Of a stretch of DNA of 64,000 bases, positions 47,405-59,339 are shown one piece after another. The number at the start of each line of letters is the position of its first letter. The first letter of the stretch is position 1. This DNA comes from Dillenia suffruticosa (Eukaryota; Streptophyta; Magnoliopsida; Dilleniales; Dilleniaceae). Below the pieces are notes generated by a model. It saw nothing but the letters and a program-made list of their open reading frames with translations. It made no database searches and was not told the origin of the DNA. The translations under genes were made by a program, and so were the position numbers. The stretch is taken from NCBI GenBank assembly GCA_033439265.1, contig JAVTVX010000024.1, positions 13,003,001 through 13,067,000 on the forward strand. Direction: 5' to 3'.

Positions 47405-49686
47405 CATTTACTTTTTCTCAGTTCTAATAACATTTTGTTTTTCTTGTTGCGGGGTTTCGTTATTTTTTTAATTAAAAACAGATGGGATCAATTCAACACA
47501 AGGAGGACAACATTCATTAGAAGATCATGAGGGGTGTGTTGATGAAGAATCAGATTCAAAGTTCACTTGCAACTCTCACACATTAAAAAGGTAAATAAAT
47601 ATGAAATACCCTTCTAGCTTCATTTTTTTAAAGAAAAAAGAAACTAATTTTTGTACTTTGTCTTAGAATCAGGGTTGCAAATCTCAATGAAATTGGAAAG
47701 TAAGTTATGAATAGTGAAAGAACAAGTAGAAGAAACAAAAAGAGGATATAAGATAGGCAAGCATTGCATTGTCTTATCATGAGATGAGATTTTTTTTTTT
47801 TTTTTTTAGCTTTTTGGGTTTTCTTTTTCTGAGAATTTTTAATTAATTCTTTTCGGTCTGTTGGTTGGATTTTAGAGCAAGAATCGAGACGAGCAGTTCA
47901 ATCTCTGAGAAACTGCAATGCAGGCAAAGAATATATGAGGCAGTCCCAAATCCGTACGGTTTTGATGATTATCTGCAGAAAAAAGGAGTTGGAATAAAAA
48001 AGAATGAGGTTGAGGACCAACAACGCCCAAATACTAAAAATGAAGTTAAAGCTCATCCAAACACTCCCTTGCCACACCATCATCTTTACAACCTCAATCC
48101 TTTTGGATTTGCAGTCCAAGAAGAAGAATCTGATTTCCTTACGGTACAACTCTTCTCTCTCTCACTCTCTCTCTCTCTCCTCTCTCTCTTTCTATTTCTT
48201 ACATGATGAAAAATGAGGTTGAGTGCAATGTTGGGTATTCTTTATTTTCAACTTTTAACTAATGTCTTTTTGGCTGTCTTTGCCAATATTCCTACATAGT
48301 CTACCCATAACTTCTGAAAAGCTTGGAATATTCATGTTTTTTCTTAGCCTACAATCATTTCTTTTTTTAACTTATTCTTTTGGGGTTTGGTTTCTTTCTT
48401 TAATTCTTTACAGTACAATGCACCTAATTTATATATTTTATATTATATTCCATCTTTAATAATCAATGTTAGGCGTTATATTGTTAAGGCTTTGAGGAAC
48501 TCAATATGGGCATATTTTTAGTATGGTATCATTGCAAGATATATTAAAACCTACATAAATACTTTCAGGGTTGCAATTTTATATATACAATGTACTACAT
48601 ACAAAAGATCTTACTAACAAAAAATAAAAAAAAATATATATATATAGAAACTCTCTCTCTCTCTCTCTACTTACAAATGCTAGGGTTATATTCAGCAGTA
48701 ATCACGGAGATACACGTGGTGGTCAGCATTGTATTGCCATAGCTAGGTGGTTACTTGGGGCAAGGGTCAGCAAAGTTTACAATTTAATAAAACCTGAAGA
48801 AAAAAAGAGGGCGTTTTTGTGATATGGTCAGGGAGTGGTGAGGTACAATGGTCCTCTCATATATGATAATTACAAGTGGACCCCATTCTATTGTGCTATA
48901 GGATGGAATTTGGGACTACCTTAAATGCTACACAGCAAATAGACTGGCAGACTCTCCAGAGGACTGTTTCCCTGTTGGGGCAAATACAAATAGTGATTCC
49001 TCTTGTGCAGTATAATAGTACGGCCACCCCCACACATTATCTGAATTTGTTCGTTCCCCCCTTCTGGTTTTCTATTTCTTTCACTTTCCTTTTTCAAAGT
49101 TAAGAACCCACCACACTTGATGTTGATCGGATCGGATGCATTACAAATTTTAGGATTTTTGAAATGTTCCAAATATGGGTTTTAATGAAAGGTGGATGGT
49201 GTTTGGGTTGGCATGTGCAAAGTTGAATAATGCTAAATGCATCAAATTATCAAATTTGACTCGTCATTATCTCTCTCAATAAAGTATCTTAGATTTTTTT
49301 AGCTATATGGGTATTGATAACTATAATATATTGGTCCGAGAAATAATCATGGCTTAGATGATAATAAAACGCAGGCCGGCAAAGGGAAGGACTCAAAGCT
49401 TATATCATCGTCATCTTCCACAAAGACATGCCAAATGGGCAATTGGAGAAGTGGAGATGAGAAAAGGGATGAAGAGATTGATGGTTGTGGGCTCTCGTTA
49501 TCTCTCTCATTGCATCATAATCCTTCAATCCAAAGAAACAATGGTTATTCTTCAACAAGTGAAATCAGTGAGACATTCTCATCATACTCCAAGTCTAACT
49601 TCAGCAGTGACTGCGCTGCTACTTCTACTTTTTCCCCAGACCATACCCTTAATTTGGATCTGTCCATCTCTCTTTGTGGCGCCTGA
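46554..49686 (+). CDS. GARP/MYB-like transcription factor with EAR-type repression motifs
   Basis: Six exons join in frame at GT/AG borders: 46554-46680, 46769-46845, 46992-47028, 47482-47590, 47876-48143 and 49375-49686, giving about 309 residues. The start MGSCGRNGAVRQYIRSKVPR leads into the GARP (single MYB-like) DNA-binding domain at residues 18-72. Its helices contain LRWTPDLHNCFVHAIERLGG, ATPKLILQLM and LTISHVKSHLQMYRSIKSD. This matches the plant group that includes Arabidopsis At1g14600, At2g38300 and At2g40260. The rest is a low-complexity acidic and Ser/Asn-rich tail. LSLSLSL at 246-252 and LNLDLSISL at 298-306, three residues from the C-terminus, are EAR-like LxLxL motifs that recruit TOPLESS co-repressors. 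A nuclear repressor role is inferred from these. Introns 1-3 and 5 and the leader carry CT microsatellites. The target genes are unknown. Confidence 0.92.
46685..46714 (+). repeat. CT microsatellite in GARP intron 1
   Basis: (TC)n, interrupted once, starting 5 bases after the donor site. Confidence 0.9.
46848..46893 (+). repeat. CT microsatellite in GARP intron 2
   Basis: (TC)n with one TTTC interruption. It begins 3 bases after the exon 2 donor GT. Confidence 0.9.
47367..47401 (+). repeat. CT microsatellite in GARP intron 3
   Basis: About 17 TC units, 80 bases upstream of the exon 4 acceptor. A further run (48154-48190) directly follows the exon 5 donor. Confidence 0.9.
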
Positions 49687-50438
49687 TTTCTCTCTCAAAA
49701 ATACTTCTTGTTTTGCTTGTAATTCTAGGTTTATTTAGTATTCTATATTATTATTATCCCACGTTGTACTCATTAGGTTTGTTGTTGCCTACCTGAGAGA
49801 GCTTCTAAGTTAAAATCGTAGAACTACATGGCGTTTGCCAATTTTTCTTTAGTATACAAGAAGTCGATAGTTACTTCTTAATATGGATGGTCGATGCCTG
49901 TGGCTGCGATAATCATTTTTTGTTTTATCCCATTTTTTAATTTTTTTTTTTCATTTTCTTGGCATACGATTGAAAATTGGTATACTCTCTCAATTATCAC
50001 ACAATTGTATTTTATGAAAAATGATGATCGACCGATAATAATTTAAAAACCATGAGTTCTGAGCATCTATACTTAAAAATAAATGAATTGTGTAGGATAT
50101 TTTAAATAAATGTTAGATTTTAATAAAAGAAATAAAAATCTCACCATAATAAAAATTTTGAACATTTAAAATTTTATTTAATCTGAGTTTAGTCTTACGT
50201 TAATTTCTCAGAACCAACCAACAAATTTACTAATAAAAAATGAATGAATTCGGATACAAGTGACTATCGGAGTCTAGGCTAATTGGGATGTCTTATGACC
50301 CACTTGGGATTAATCTAAAAGAATTCCGGCTATGGATGACTGCACTCAATAGATCTTAATGTCCCTAATTTGTTTTTTCATAACAAATATGTAAATTCAA
50401 AATCATTATTCACCATAAATTTGGCATTCCGAATTTTC

Positions 50439-50479
<41 letters not shown>

Positions 50480-50939
50480 ATGATTTCTGTTGATATATGT
50501 TTTATCAGCCGTCAACTTTACCTGCCTGTACCTTTTGTAACCAGCAAAAATAGAAAAATTGGAGGGAGTATTAATTTTCATTTTCATAAGCATCTTAACA
50601 TAAAATGAATTAAAATGTTTATATTTCAGTCTATATTTTAGTAAATTCATTTTTTTTTTAATGAGAAACACGGAGGGAATTAAATGCCTTCCGAAAACGT
50701 TAAATTCCCTCCATTTTTAATTTTTTTTTTTTAAAATTATTTTGTGGGTTTTGGAAATGAGGGGTTTAGATTTTAATAAGTAATTAAAAATATATCAAAT
50801 TTATCTTCTCACTCCCTAGTTTATTTGTTAATTTCCAAATAAAAAAAAAAAAAAGAAAACGGATTTTTGTCGCCCTCCCTCCCCTTCCCTGCACTTTCCT
50901 CGAGAACCCTCCGGTGCCTTCCTCATAGGGTATTTAGTA
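49687..50939. other. GARP 3' untranslated and downstream DNA
   Basis: No further exon. A 34-base poly-T run at 50442-50475 may be the tail of a minus-strand retroposon. The minus-strand frame at 50474-50671 has no recognisable product. No clear AATAAA signal stands out near the stop codon. Confidence 0.45.
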
Positions 50940-50944
50940 GAAGA

Positions 50945-51605
50945 AAAATTAAATTTGGTATTTTTAGTAGAAGAATTAATATTACATAGATATTTTTCTG
51001 TCTTTTTATAAGTTTGTTTTAGTATTTTAGAGAGAAAATTTAAATTTAACTTTTTAAAGAAAAAACTTAAAACAAAAATGTTCAGAGAGAAAATTGGGAA
51101 CTAAATTATTTTTTTTTTAGAGAAAAAACTAATTAAATTTTCTACATAGAGAAAATTAAAAATTATTATATTTAAAGAGAAAATAATTTATTTTTTTTAG
51201 AAAGAGAATTAACGTATTTAGTTTTAGAGAGAACCAAATTTTATTTTTTTTATTGAGAAAAAAGCATAAAATGCATGTATTTGGAGAGAGAAAATGTGAA
51301 TTAAATTAAATTTTTTGGGAGATAACTTAAAACTAATATATTTGAAAAGAAAAATATGAATTAAATTGATTTTTGAGAAAAATTAATGCTTTTAGTTTTT
51401 AGAAATTTAAAATTGATGGGTTGAAAAGAAAATGTGAATTTAAATAATATTTTTAAAAAGAAAATTAACGTGTTTAATTTTTAAAAGAGAAATAACTTAA
51501 AATCAATGTACATTTACTTTTTGTGAGAAAAAATTAATGTGCTTAATTTCTAATTATGCTTTTATAAAGAGAACTTTATTAGACAAAATATGAATTAAAT
51601 AGATT
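50945..51605 (-). repeat. Degenerate AGAGAGAAAAT / AATCAATATATTT array, right copy
   Basis: The segment alternates 'TTTTAGAGAGAAAATTTAAA', GTGAATTAAATTGATTTT and AACTTAAAACTAATATATTT. Its reverse complement has the same wording and order as 35260-36080. Confidence 0.75.
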
Positions 51606-51920
51606 TTATTTTCTAACATTTTACCATATGCCAAACTATGTTTGTTAAATCAAGCAAGAGAAAACCAAAAATATTATTGGAATAACATTTATACTTTGAA
51701 ATATTATTATTATTATTTTTCTATCGTCTTCCTCGCTGCTGCTCTTCCAGAGCAGAGGAGCGATTTTGGAAGATCTGACGAAGGATGTGCTGCGGCTGCA
51801 GTAGCATCTATACTTTGAAATTTTACCTCTGCAATTTTTCTCCCTTAAAATTTTCTCCTCCCACCAAACATGTCCCAATACTTATAACGACATTCCAGTG
51901 CTTGCCAAGCAATAAGATAG

Positions 51921-51967
<47 letters not shown>

Positions 51968-52398
51968 AAGAAAATAAAATAAAAAATGGAGAGAGAAATG
52001 GAATTGCTAGCTCAAACAAGTTTAACATGTAATGTACATTATTATCAATGTAACATTAATTCTCTAAAAAACTAACAACAATGTGGGTCTCAATTCAGTA
52101 ACAAGTTGCCAAATACAAGTCAAAAAGTATGACAAACTTGAGAGCAATATCCAGGCACAAAGTGGCATCGTATTTCAAAGCCAGAGAATGCAGTTGGAGA
52201 CGCAACAAATAGTTTATCATTGCCTGACATTGTTGAGAGAGCGCTGCCCGTTATCACTCATCTTCCAACTTAATCTATTTGCCAGAAGGCAGCAAAAGGA
52301 ACCTCCAAAAGTATCCCATTGTTCCTGCTTGATTCTAGGTCCCCAGTGGCATCTGATTTTGACTTTTTCTGGGGAAACATATGATCAAATTTGGCATT
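51606..52398 (-). other. 3' flank and untranslated region of the THUMP gene; (AT)n tract
   Basis: (AT)n occupies 51922-51961. 52085-52398, adjacent to the stop codon, has exon-like base composition and is probably 3' untranslated sequence of the minus-strand gene. The 113-codon plus-strand frame here is a shadow. Confidence 0.4.
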
Positions 52399-55300
52399 TT
52401 AACTCTTCTGTTTCCCTGCCTTAGTATCAGATACCAAGGCTTTAACAGACAGACGTGGCTTTGTGCTAACAAGGTTGCTTGGAAGAGCTGCTAATGCAAC
52501 CACTAAGCACCCATTAGGCACCCCAGACAGCGGAAGCAACTCAACAAGAACACAAAGCTGTTAAATGATATCATTAAGAATTAGTACTACCTGAAAGATT
52601 AAAATGAAGAAACACTTTGTGAAATAAATGAACTGGTAAGGGTTTGGTTTAACATACTTCTGGAGCTTCAAGATCCACCTCAGAATCTGCCACAGCATCT
52701 TTGACAGCAGCAGCCACAACACTGAAGCACTTGTTGCGATCTAACAATGCAAAAACACTGGAATCACCTGATGCAGCTTTGAGAGCCTTCATTTCGGTCT
52801 CTTCAATTCCTCTTCTGTTGTACCCAACTGCAAACTATAGGGTAAAATCAGAATAGTAAACACATACTGGAAATATAATTACGTATCAACCACAACAAAA
52901 AAGAGACCAAAATTGTAATTGCAAACAAGATTTGATTGTCATAAGTGCCGCATTGTGGTTGATTACATAACAAGAATTTGGATTTTCATAGGACTTGTTG
53001 CAATTTGATATAAAGACTAGGTACAAAATAGAAGCAAAAATGCATATGGCATTCAGGATTCACAAAGTCGTGGGTCAAAGTTCATAAATGGGAAACATTT
53101 AGCTTTGAAGATTGATGTTTTCTAAAATTTTACACCATAATGCATGGTGTCCTATCTGGCGGAAAAGAATCTCCGAATCCGAATTCATACAATTATCCAG
53201 CATCTTGAAAACCTCTTACCAGTGAAGCAAAAAGGAGACTATAGACATGGACATGCAATACTTATCAAAAGAAGATATGGCTGGGCAGCACATGATCTTT
53301 TACCATGGTGCCTTGACATAGCTGTGTGAGCATGCGTGTTTTCAACAAATAATGAATGCAAATTATCTGTATAATGTAAAAAGCAACACTATGAATAGTA
53401 AAAAATATGCTAAGTCAAAATCTACAACGAATAAAAACATTTAGAAGAAAAAACAAAGTGAACAATTTTATGAATAACTATCCGAGGAAGTGCAGGTCAT
53501 CCCCAATGATCATATTGCGAATGATTAGGATATAACCAAGAGACTTGCTCCTCTTGATGGGTTACCAGAAAAGTGTGCTAATGTTATTAGTCAGAATCTG
53601 TTGAAGTCAAACTTCAAGGAGCAGATTACTAAGAGTATCTTCAATTAAAGGCAGCCAAACAAGCAGTCATCTGCAAGTATTACAGATATTGGTAATTCTA
53701 TGTATCTCTCAAAGTGATAATAATCCAAGTCCTTGGGCTGTTGATTTCACCGCCTCTGGTCATGTTGCTGATAATTACTCATTCACTTGTGTTCATATCC
53801 AACTTTCCTAAGTTGTTACTTTGGTAAATGGTTCTAGAGTCACCTCGCCACCAAGGGAATTGCTCTACTCATTGAATCTGTCTAGGATTTTTCATTTAGT
53901 TTTATTCATTCCTAGATTTTCTTTCAATTTAATCTCTCTTAGTCATCTTGTACTCTTAATTGTTTTGCAACCTTTACCACTAATTCTATTGTTATCCATC
54001 ACCGAGAATGTAGCACGCGTCAGACGGTTGGCATAGGACATGAACCATGAGGACTTTACCATCTCCAGCCAACTACTTCCATGATTTGTGCTGCCCTGAA
54101 TTTCCCAACCTTCTTCATCAACATCTAGGTCACCCAAATCTATCAAAAGCTAAGCAAATGGTTTCCAAGAAGTTAAAGATATTGAACTGTGAGTCCTGTC
54201 AACTTTGGAAGCATGTTCAAGCTAACTTTCCAAGAAGTCTGAAGTCACATTCAGTCTCCTTTTCCTATTATCCATTTTGATATATGGATCCAAGCCGTGT
54301 CGCTATTTCTTTAGGCTATATGTATTCTTGTACCTTTATTAATGAGTTTTCTCAGTGCACTTCTTTACATTTTGAGATTCAAAAAGTTGTGGGACAAAGT
54401 TCAAAAAATTACATCACGATGCATGTCGTGTTATCTGGGGAAAGAACCTTCCAATCCAAATTTCTTACAATTATCCCGCATCTGGAAAACCTCTTACCAG
54501 TGGAGCAAAAAGGACACTACAGACATGGCCATTCAATACTTATTAAAAGAAGATATGGTCGGGCAGCACAGTTCTTTTAACCATGTCGCAAGGACATAGC
54601 TGTGTGTATGTGCTCTTGCACATGCGTGTGACAAATAATGAATGTGAAGTATCTGTACCATGTAAAATGCAATGACTAATAACTTATATGTAATGATTGG
54701 AAAATTAAAGTAGGCAGAATAGCTTAATCCCTTTCGGTAGTTTAAACTATGTCAATATGCAAAGCTAGCAACATGTAGAATATTGGCAGCACACATTCCA
54801 AAAAATAAAAAAAGGTCAAAGCCTTTATTTTCATCCTTGAACTTTTTAAGTTTTTAAATTTCACCTCGAACTTAAACCACTTTGATTAAAACCCATCACT
54901 AACATATGTTGACTCCATTTAAATAAAAGTTATCGGCACGTGACTTCTTAGTCCACTCCCTCCATTACCATCATTTACCACTAAGGCAATTTAAACCCAA
55001 ACCAAATCAATTAAGGAAAATCTCATGCTTGAACTCAAATTGCAAAGTCCCATTAAAAGATTGATTGAGTGGTTGAACAAAAAATAAATAAATAAATAAA
55101 TAAAGAACAAAAACGAAGTGGAAAAGGCTCACTTTTGGAAGCATTTCAATCCACATATTAAGGATGAGGTATGTTAATTGGATTTTATAGAAAGTCCTTT
55201 TTTTTTTAAAGAGTTTGACACTAAGCACTTCTAGGTATGGAGCATTAGCATCAACAATCACAAACTCAATAATAACCCATCTGTCTCGTTTTCTGAGAAC

Positions 55301-58300
55301 AAACACGGAGTATTGTGATAGACCAAAAATTCATATTGACATATTAACAATGCCACTGAAATTTGTGAAAAACTCAAAATGCACTCTCTTTCCTAGTATG
55401 TGAATTGAAGTTCTTCAATAGCTTTCCTTTAATGGTGCTTGCACCTACAGTTATGACTGTGGACAAAATAAGGCTTTTCTTTTCCTCTTGACCTAGATGT
55501 GGGAATTGCCGACTTTGAGCACTAAGTTGTGGGTAATTGAAGGGAGTGGGTCCTGGAATCAGTGTTGGATAACATTTATTTAAACAGAGTTAGTTCTGCT
55601 AGTGATAAGGCTGATTTAGAAGTGGTGGTGTAAGGACTTAACTAAAAAGCTGAAAAGTTTAGGACCAAATCAAAAATAGTATATAAGTCCACGGGTGAAA
55701 TTAAGGTTTTCACCAAAAATAATAATAATCATTAGTGTCTTTTTTCTTATTAAAGGTTCATAAGGAAATTTGTATTTACAGTAGGCACATTTTCCAAATA
55801 AAACATCTATGATATGTGAAGAATTTTTCCTTTTTTGATAAGGAAATATTGTAAACAAAGGAGCACCATCAAATGCACTCCCACAAGAACTATGAGCGTA
55901 AAAAGTATGCTAATTCATTATCTACCATAGAGTAAATTTTTTCTTTTCTAACTTAATATATTATTGTAAATATCATAATTTCTTTTTGTATATAACGAAA
56001 TATTACTAAGTGTGAATCACTGGAGCAATCGATAAAACCTTTCCTAAGTCTCAAGTTTCTGAAGTCGGTATCAAAGCAGGTTCTGTCCAGCTCCTGCCTT
56101 AGTCTAGTGGATCTGGCATTTGATCTAGCAATACCCTAGTCTTGGTCACATTACTCGGTTGACTGGCCAATGCATTAGAGTTTACCAAGGCTGCTACAGT
56201 AAGGATTGAGATCCCTAAACAGGTCATGTGCATCAACCTTGGCCACTATTTTCATCTCATCCAATCAACAAGAGAAGATCACCAGCCATCTCAGAAACCA
56301 CCGACAGGCCTATCCTCTGGGTTCTGTCGCCAGAAACTTCCTCACGCATCCTCATGTGCATATTTCTCCTATCAGCACATTGATCCTGGTGTCAAATTTT
56401 CGTGAAATCTGTCCCAATCGAGTTGCTGACCTGTCCCCAGATCAAGTCTCCAGCCTTTCCTCTCTCCATTACAGTGGTCATCAGCAACAGCCAAGGTCTA
56501 TCACGATCGTGTTTCCACTGTCTCACTCAAGTTCTGTCTCCGGTGATCAATCTGAGCTTCAGGTAGCTCTGTTCCTTTTCAAAATTTCTTCTTCTGTGTC
56601 TAAGATTGCTGGATCTTCCTCTGGAACAAAGAATTCACATTCTTGTCCCTGTTATGTTTGCTTTTTTAGGTATTCTCCCAATTACTTTGAAACATTAAAT
56701 GGTAAAAATTTACTTAGTTTGGTCATCATCTGTTGAACTATGGTTTCTCAGTCAAAATACTTTCTGATCAGCTTGAAAAATCTGCTGCTAATATTCCCTC
56801 GGGAAATTGAAACGGGTGGGGAAGTTTGATTATCAATTATGTGGCTTTTTGTGCTAATCTGTTGAGCTAACAATCTTGATTCATTTTTGAACCTTTAAAA
56901 CTCATTACACCTTCCGGAAAAAGGTTCACAATTTGTTTGCCAATGACATTCAATGGCTGTATAACTCTGCTCAAAAGCTGGCTGCTCTTAAGCAATCAGA
57001 TCATGATTTGACTACCTTTCTAGCCTAGGCCCAATCTGCATTAGAGGAGTCAAAGTTGTTTCTGCAGATTGATATTCTTCAAGGTTTATTAACAAAATTA
57101 GATAATCTTTATGTGGTACTAGTATTGCACACATGCATCCGGACTTCAAACATGCTCATGATCAGATTTTGATAGGCCAAGAAGCCTCCTCAATGGAAAA
57201 TCTCATTACCTGCCTGTCTTCAAAGAGTTCCTCCAGCCAAGACAACATTAAACTCAACTGAAGCATTGACCATGGTGACCAGCTCAGGGCATTGTGATGG
57301 ACGTGGAAGTTGTGGGGACATGGAGGTCGAGAAGGATGCGGAGGTCATCCCCAGTGCTCTTATTGTGAATGAATAGGACATACCCAAGAGACTTGCAATT
57401 CTTTTCATAGATTTGTAGATGAATCTGCTAATATTTCTTGGAATCTATTAGAGTCAAACTTCGAGGAGCAGATTACCAAGAGTATCTTCAATTAAAGGCA
57501 ACCAAACAAGCAGTCTCTACAATAAGTATTGCACATACAAGCAATTCTAGAGTATGTATCTCTCATAGTGATGATAGTCCAAATCCTTGGCTTATCATTC
57601 TGCTGTATTCCTTATTCACTATGTGTCCCTATCTAACTTTCCTCATTAATTACTTTGGCAGATGGTTCTAAAGTCGCCACCAATGGAATTACTCATGTCT
57701 CGCCGAATCTATTTTTGTTTTCTGCTTTATTCATCCCCGGATTTCCTTTTAATTTAATCTCTATTATTCATCTTACTCGTACTCTCAATTCTTTTGTAAC
57801 TTTTGTTACTGATTCTTTTGTTATCAAAAACCATGGTACAGGTTAGACAATTGGTGTAGGACATGAATCATGAGGACTTCACCATCCCCAGCCAACCACT
57901 TCCATGATTTGGGCTGCCTCTTAAGTCTCATAACCTTCTTCATCAACGTCTAGGTCCAAGTCTATCAAAAGCTAAGCAAATAGTTTCCAAGTCTTGTGCA
58001 GTTAAAGACATGGAATTGTGAGTCGTGCCAACTTAGGAATCATGTTCAAGCTAACTTTCCAAGACATGTCCGAATTCACGTTCAGTCTACTCTCTGTTAT
58101 CCATTTTGATTTATGGGATCCATCTCATGTCAATATTTCTTTAGATTGTAAGTCTTTTGTACCTTTATCAATGAACTTTCTAGGTGCACGCTGGTGATTG
58201 TAATGAAAGAACGTTTTTGAGTTATTTTCCATCTTTATATTTTTTGCACCAACTCTGTTTCAAAGGTTTGACCTGTTCCAATTTTTGGTCGACTTCTTTC

Positions 58301-59304
58301 TCAAGTGCAAGTATCCTCACCAAACACTCCAAAAATTTCTCTGGAACCATCCTCTGATGTAGTGCCTGAAGTACCTTGTCCTGAACTATCTCAACCTCCT
58401 CTTATCCTGTATCATATCACGGTCCCTGTTCTTGTATCAAAGGGTACTGCACCTTCCCTAGTCGTGTCCTACTCCCACAACGGAACTATATGAAATTGAT
58501 AATTATTTGCCTATTGCTCTCTGAAAAGGTATCACTTAGCATCTGCAATTTCATGAGGTCTCATTGTCCTCCATCATATTTTGCATTTGTCTCTTCTTTG
58601 TCTTCTATTTCCATTCCTAAAAATACCCGACATTTTTCACATATAGGATGGAGACAAGCCATGATTGATAAAATGCTTGCTCTTGAACATAATAATACCT
58701 AGGAGTTGGTTCCTTGTCCTCCAGGAAAATAGCTGTTGACTATCATTGGGTGTATGCCATTAAAATGGAACCAGATCAGCAGGATCTCAAAGCATGCCAT
58801 TTAGCAAAGAGGTATACTTGGTAGCCTTCACTATGGTGACACTTTTTCCAGTGCTGAAAATACTTCTATAAATCTTCTTACAATGTGAGCCATAGGTCAC
58901 TGGCTTTTACATCAAGTGGATATTACAAATACATTCCTCGATGGCCTTTCGAGACATGAAAATAGCCATTTTACAAAAAAATGAGGGAAAAATTGCGTAT
59001 ATATACGCCCACCCTTCTCCTACTCCTGCACTAAGCTGGGGAGCATTTTATGGGTGAGCCCCTTTTATTCCTCAATGGTGACATTGAAGAAGAAAATTAT
59101 ATAATAGCTTTATTGATCAAGGGGAATCTGCACTAGTTTATAAATTGTGACATTCTCTCTTGGTGGACTAAAACATTCTCATGAGGTTGATTAGGCAAGT
59201 TCAATATTGTGATTTAGAATTTTCGGATGAAATGCAGTCAAGTTGATCATTCAGTTCAATATAGCTCTCTTAATGTTTGCTCGACCAGATAAGTATTCTC
59301 GTTT

Positions 59305-59339
<35 letters not shown>

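Noticed and set aside
48896..49010. Possible extra GARP exon after an AG at 48895
   Set aside because: Exon 5 (ending 48143) joins exon 6 (starting 49375) directly in phase 0, and the extra segment is not needed and adds no family feature.
52083..52424. 113-codon plus-strand frame
   Set aside because: It overlaps the last THUMP exon and its 3' untranslated region in antisense and has no recognisable domain.
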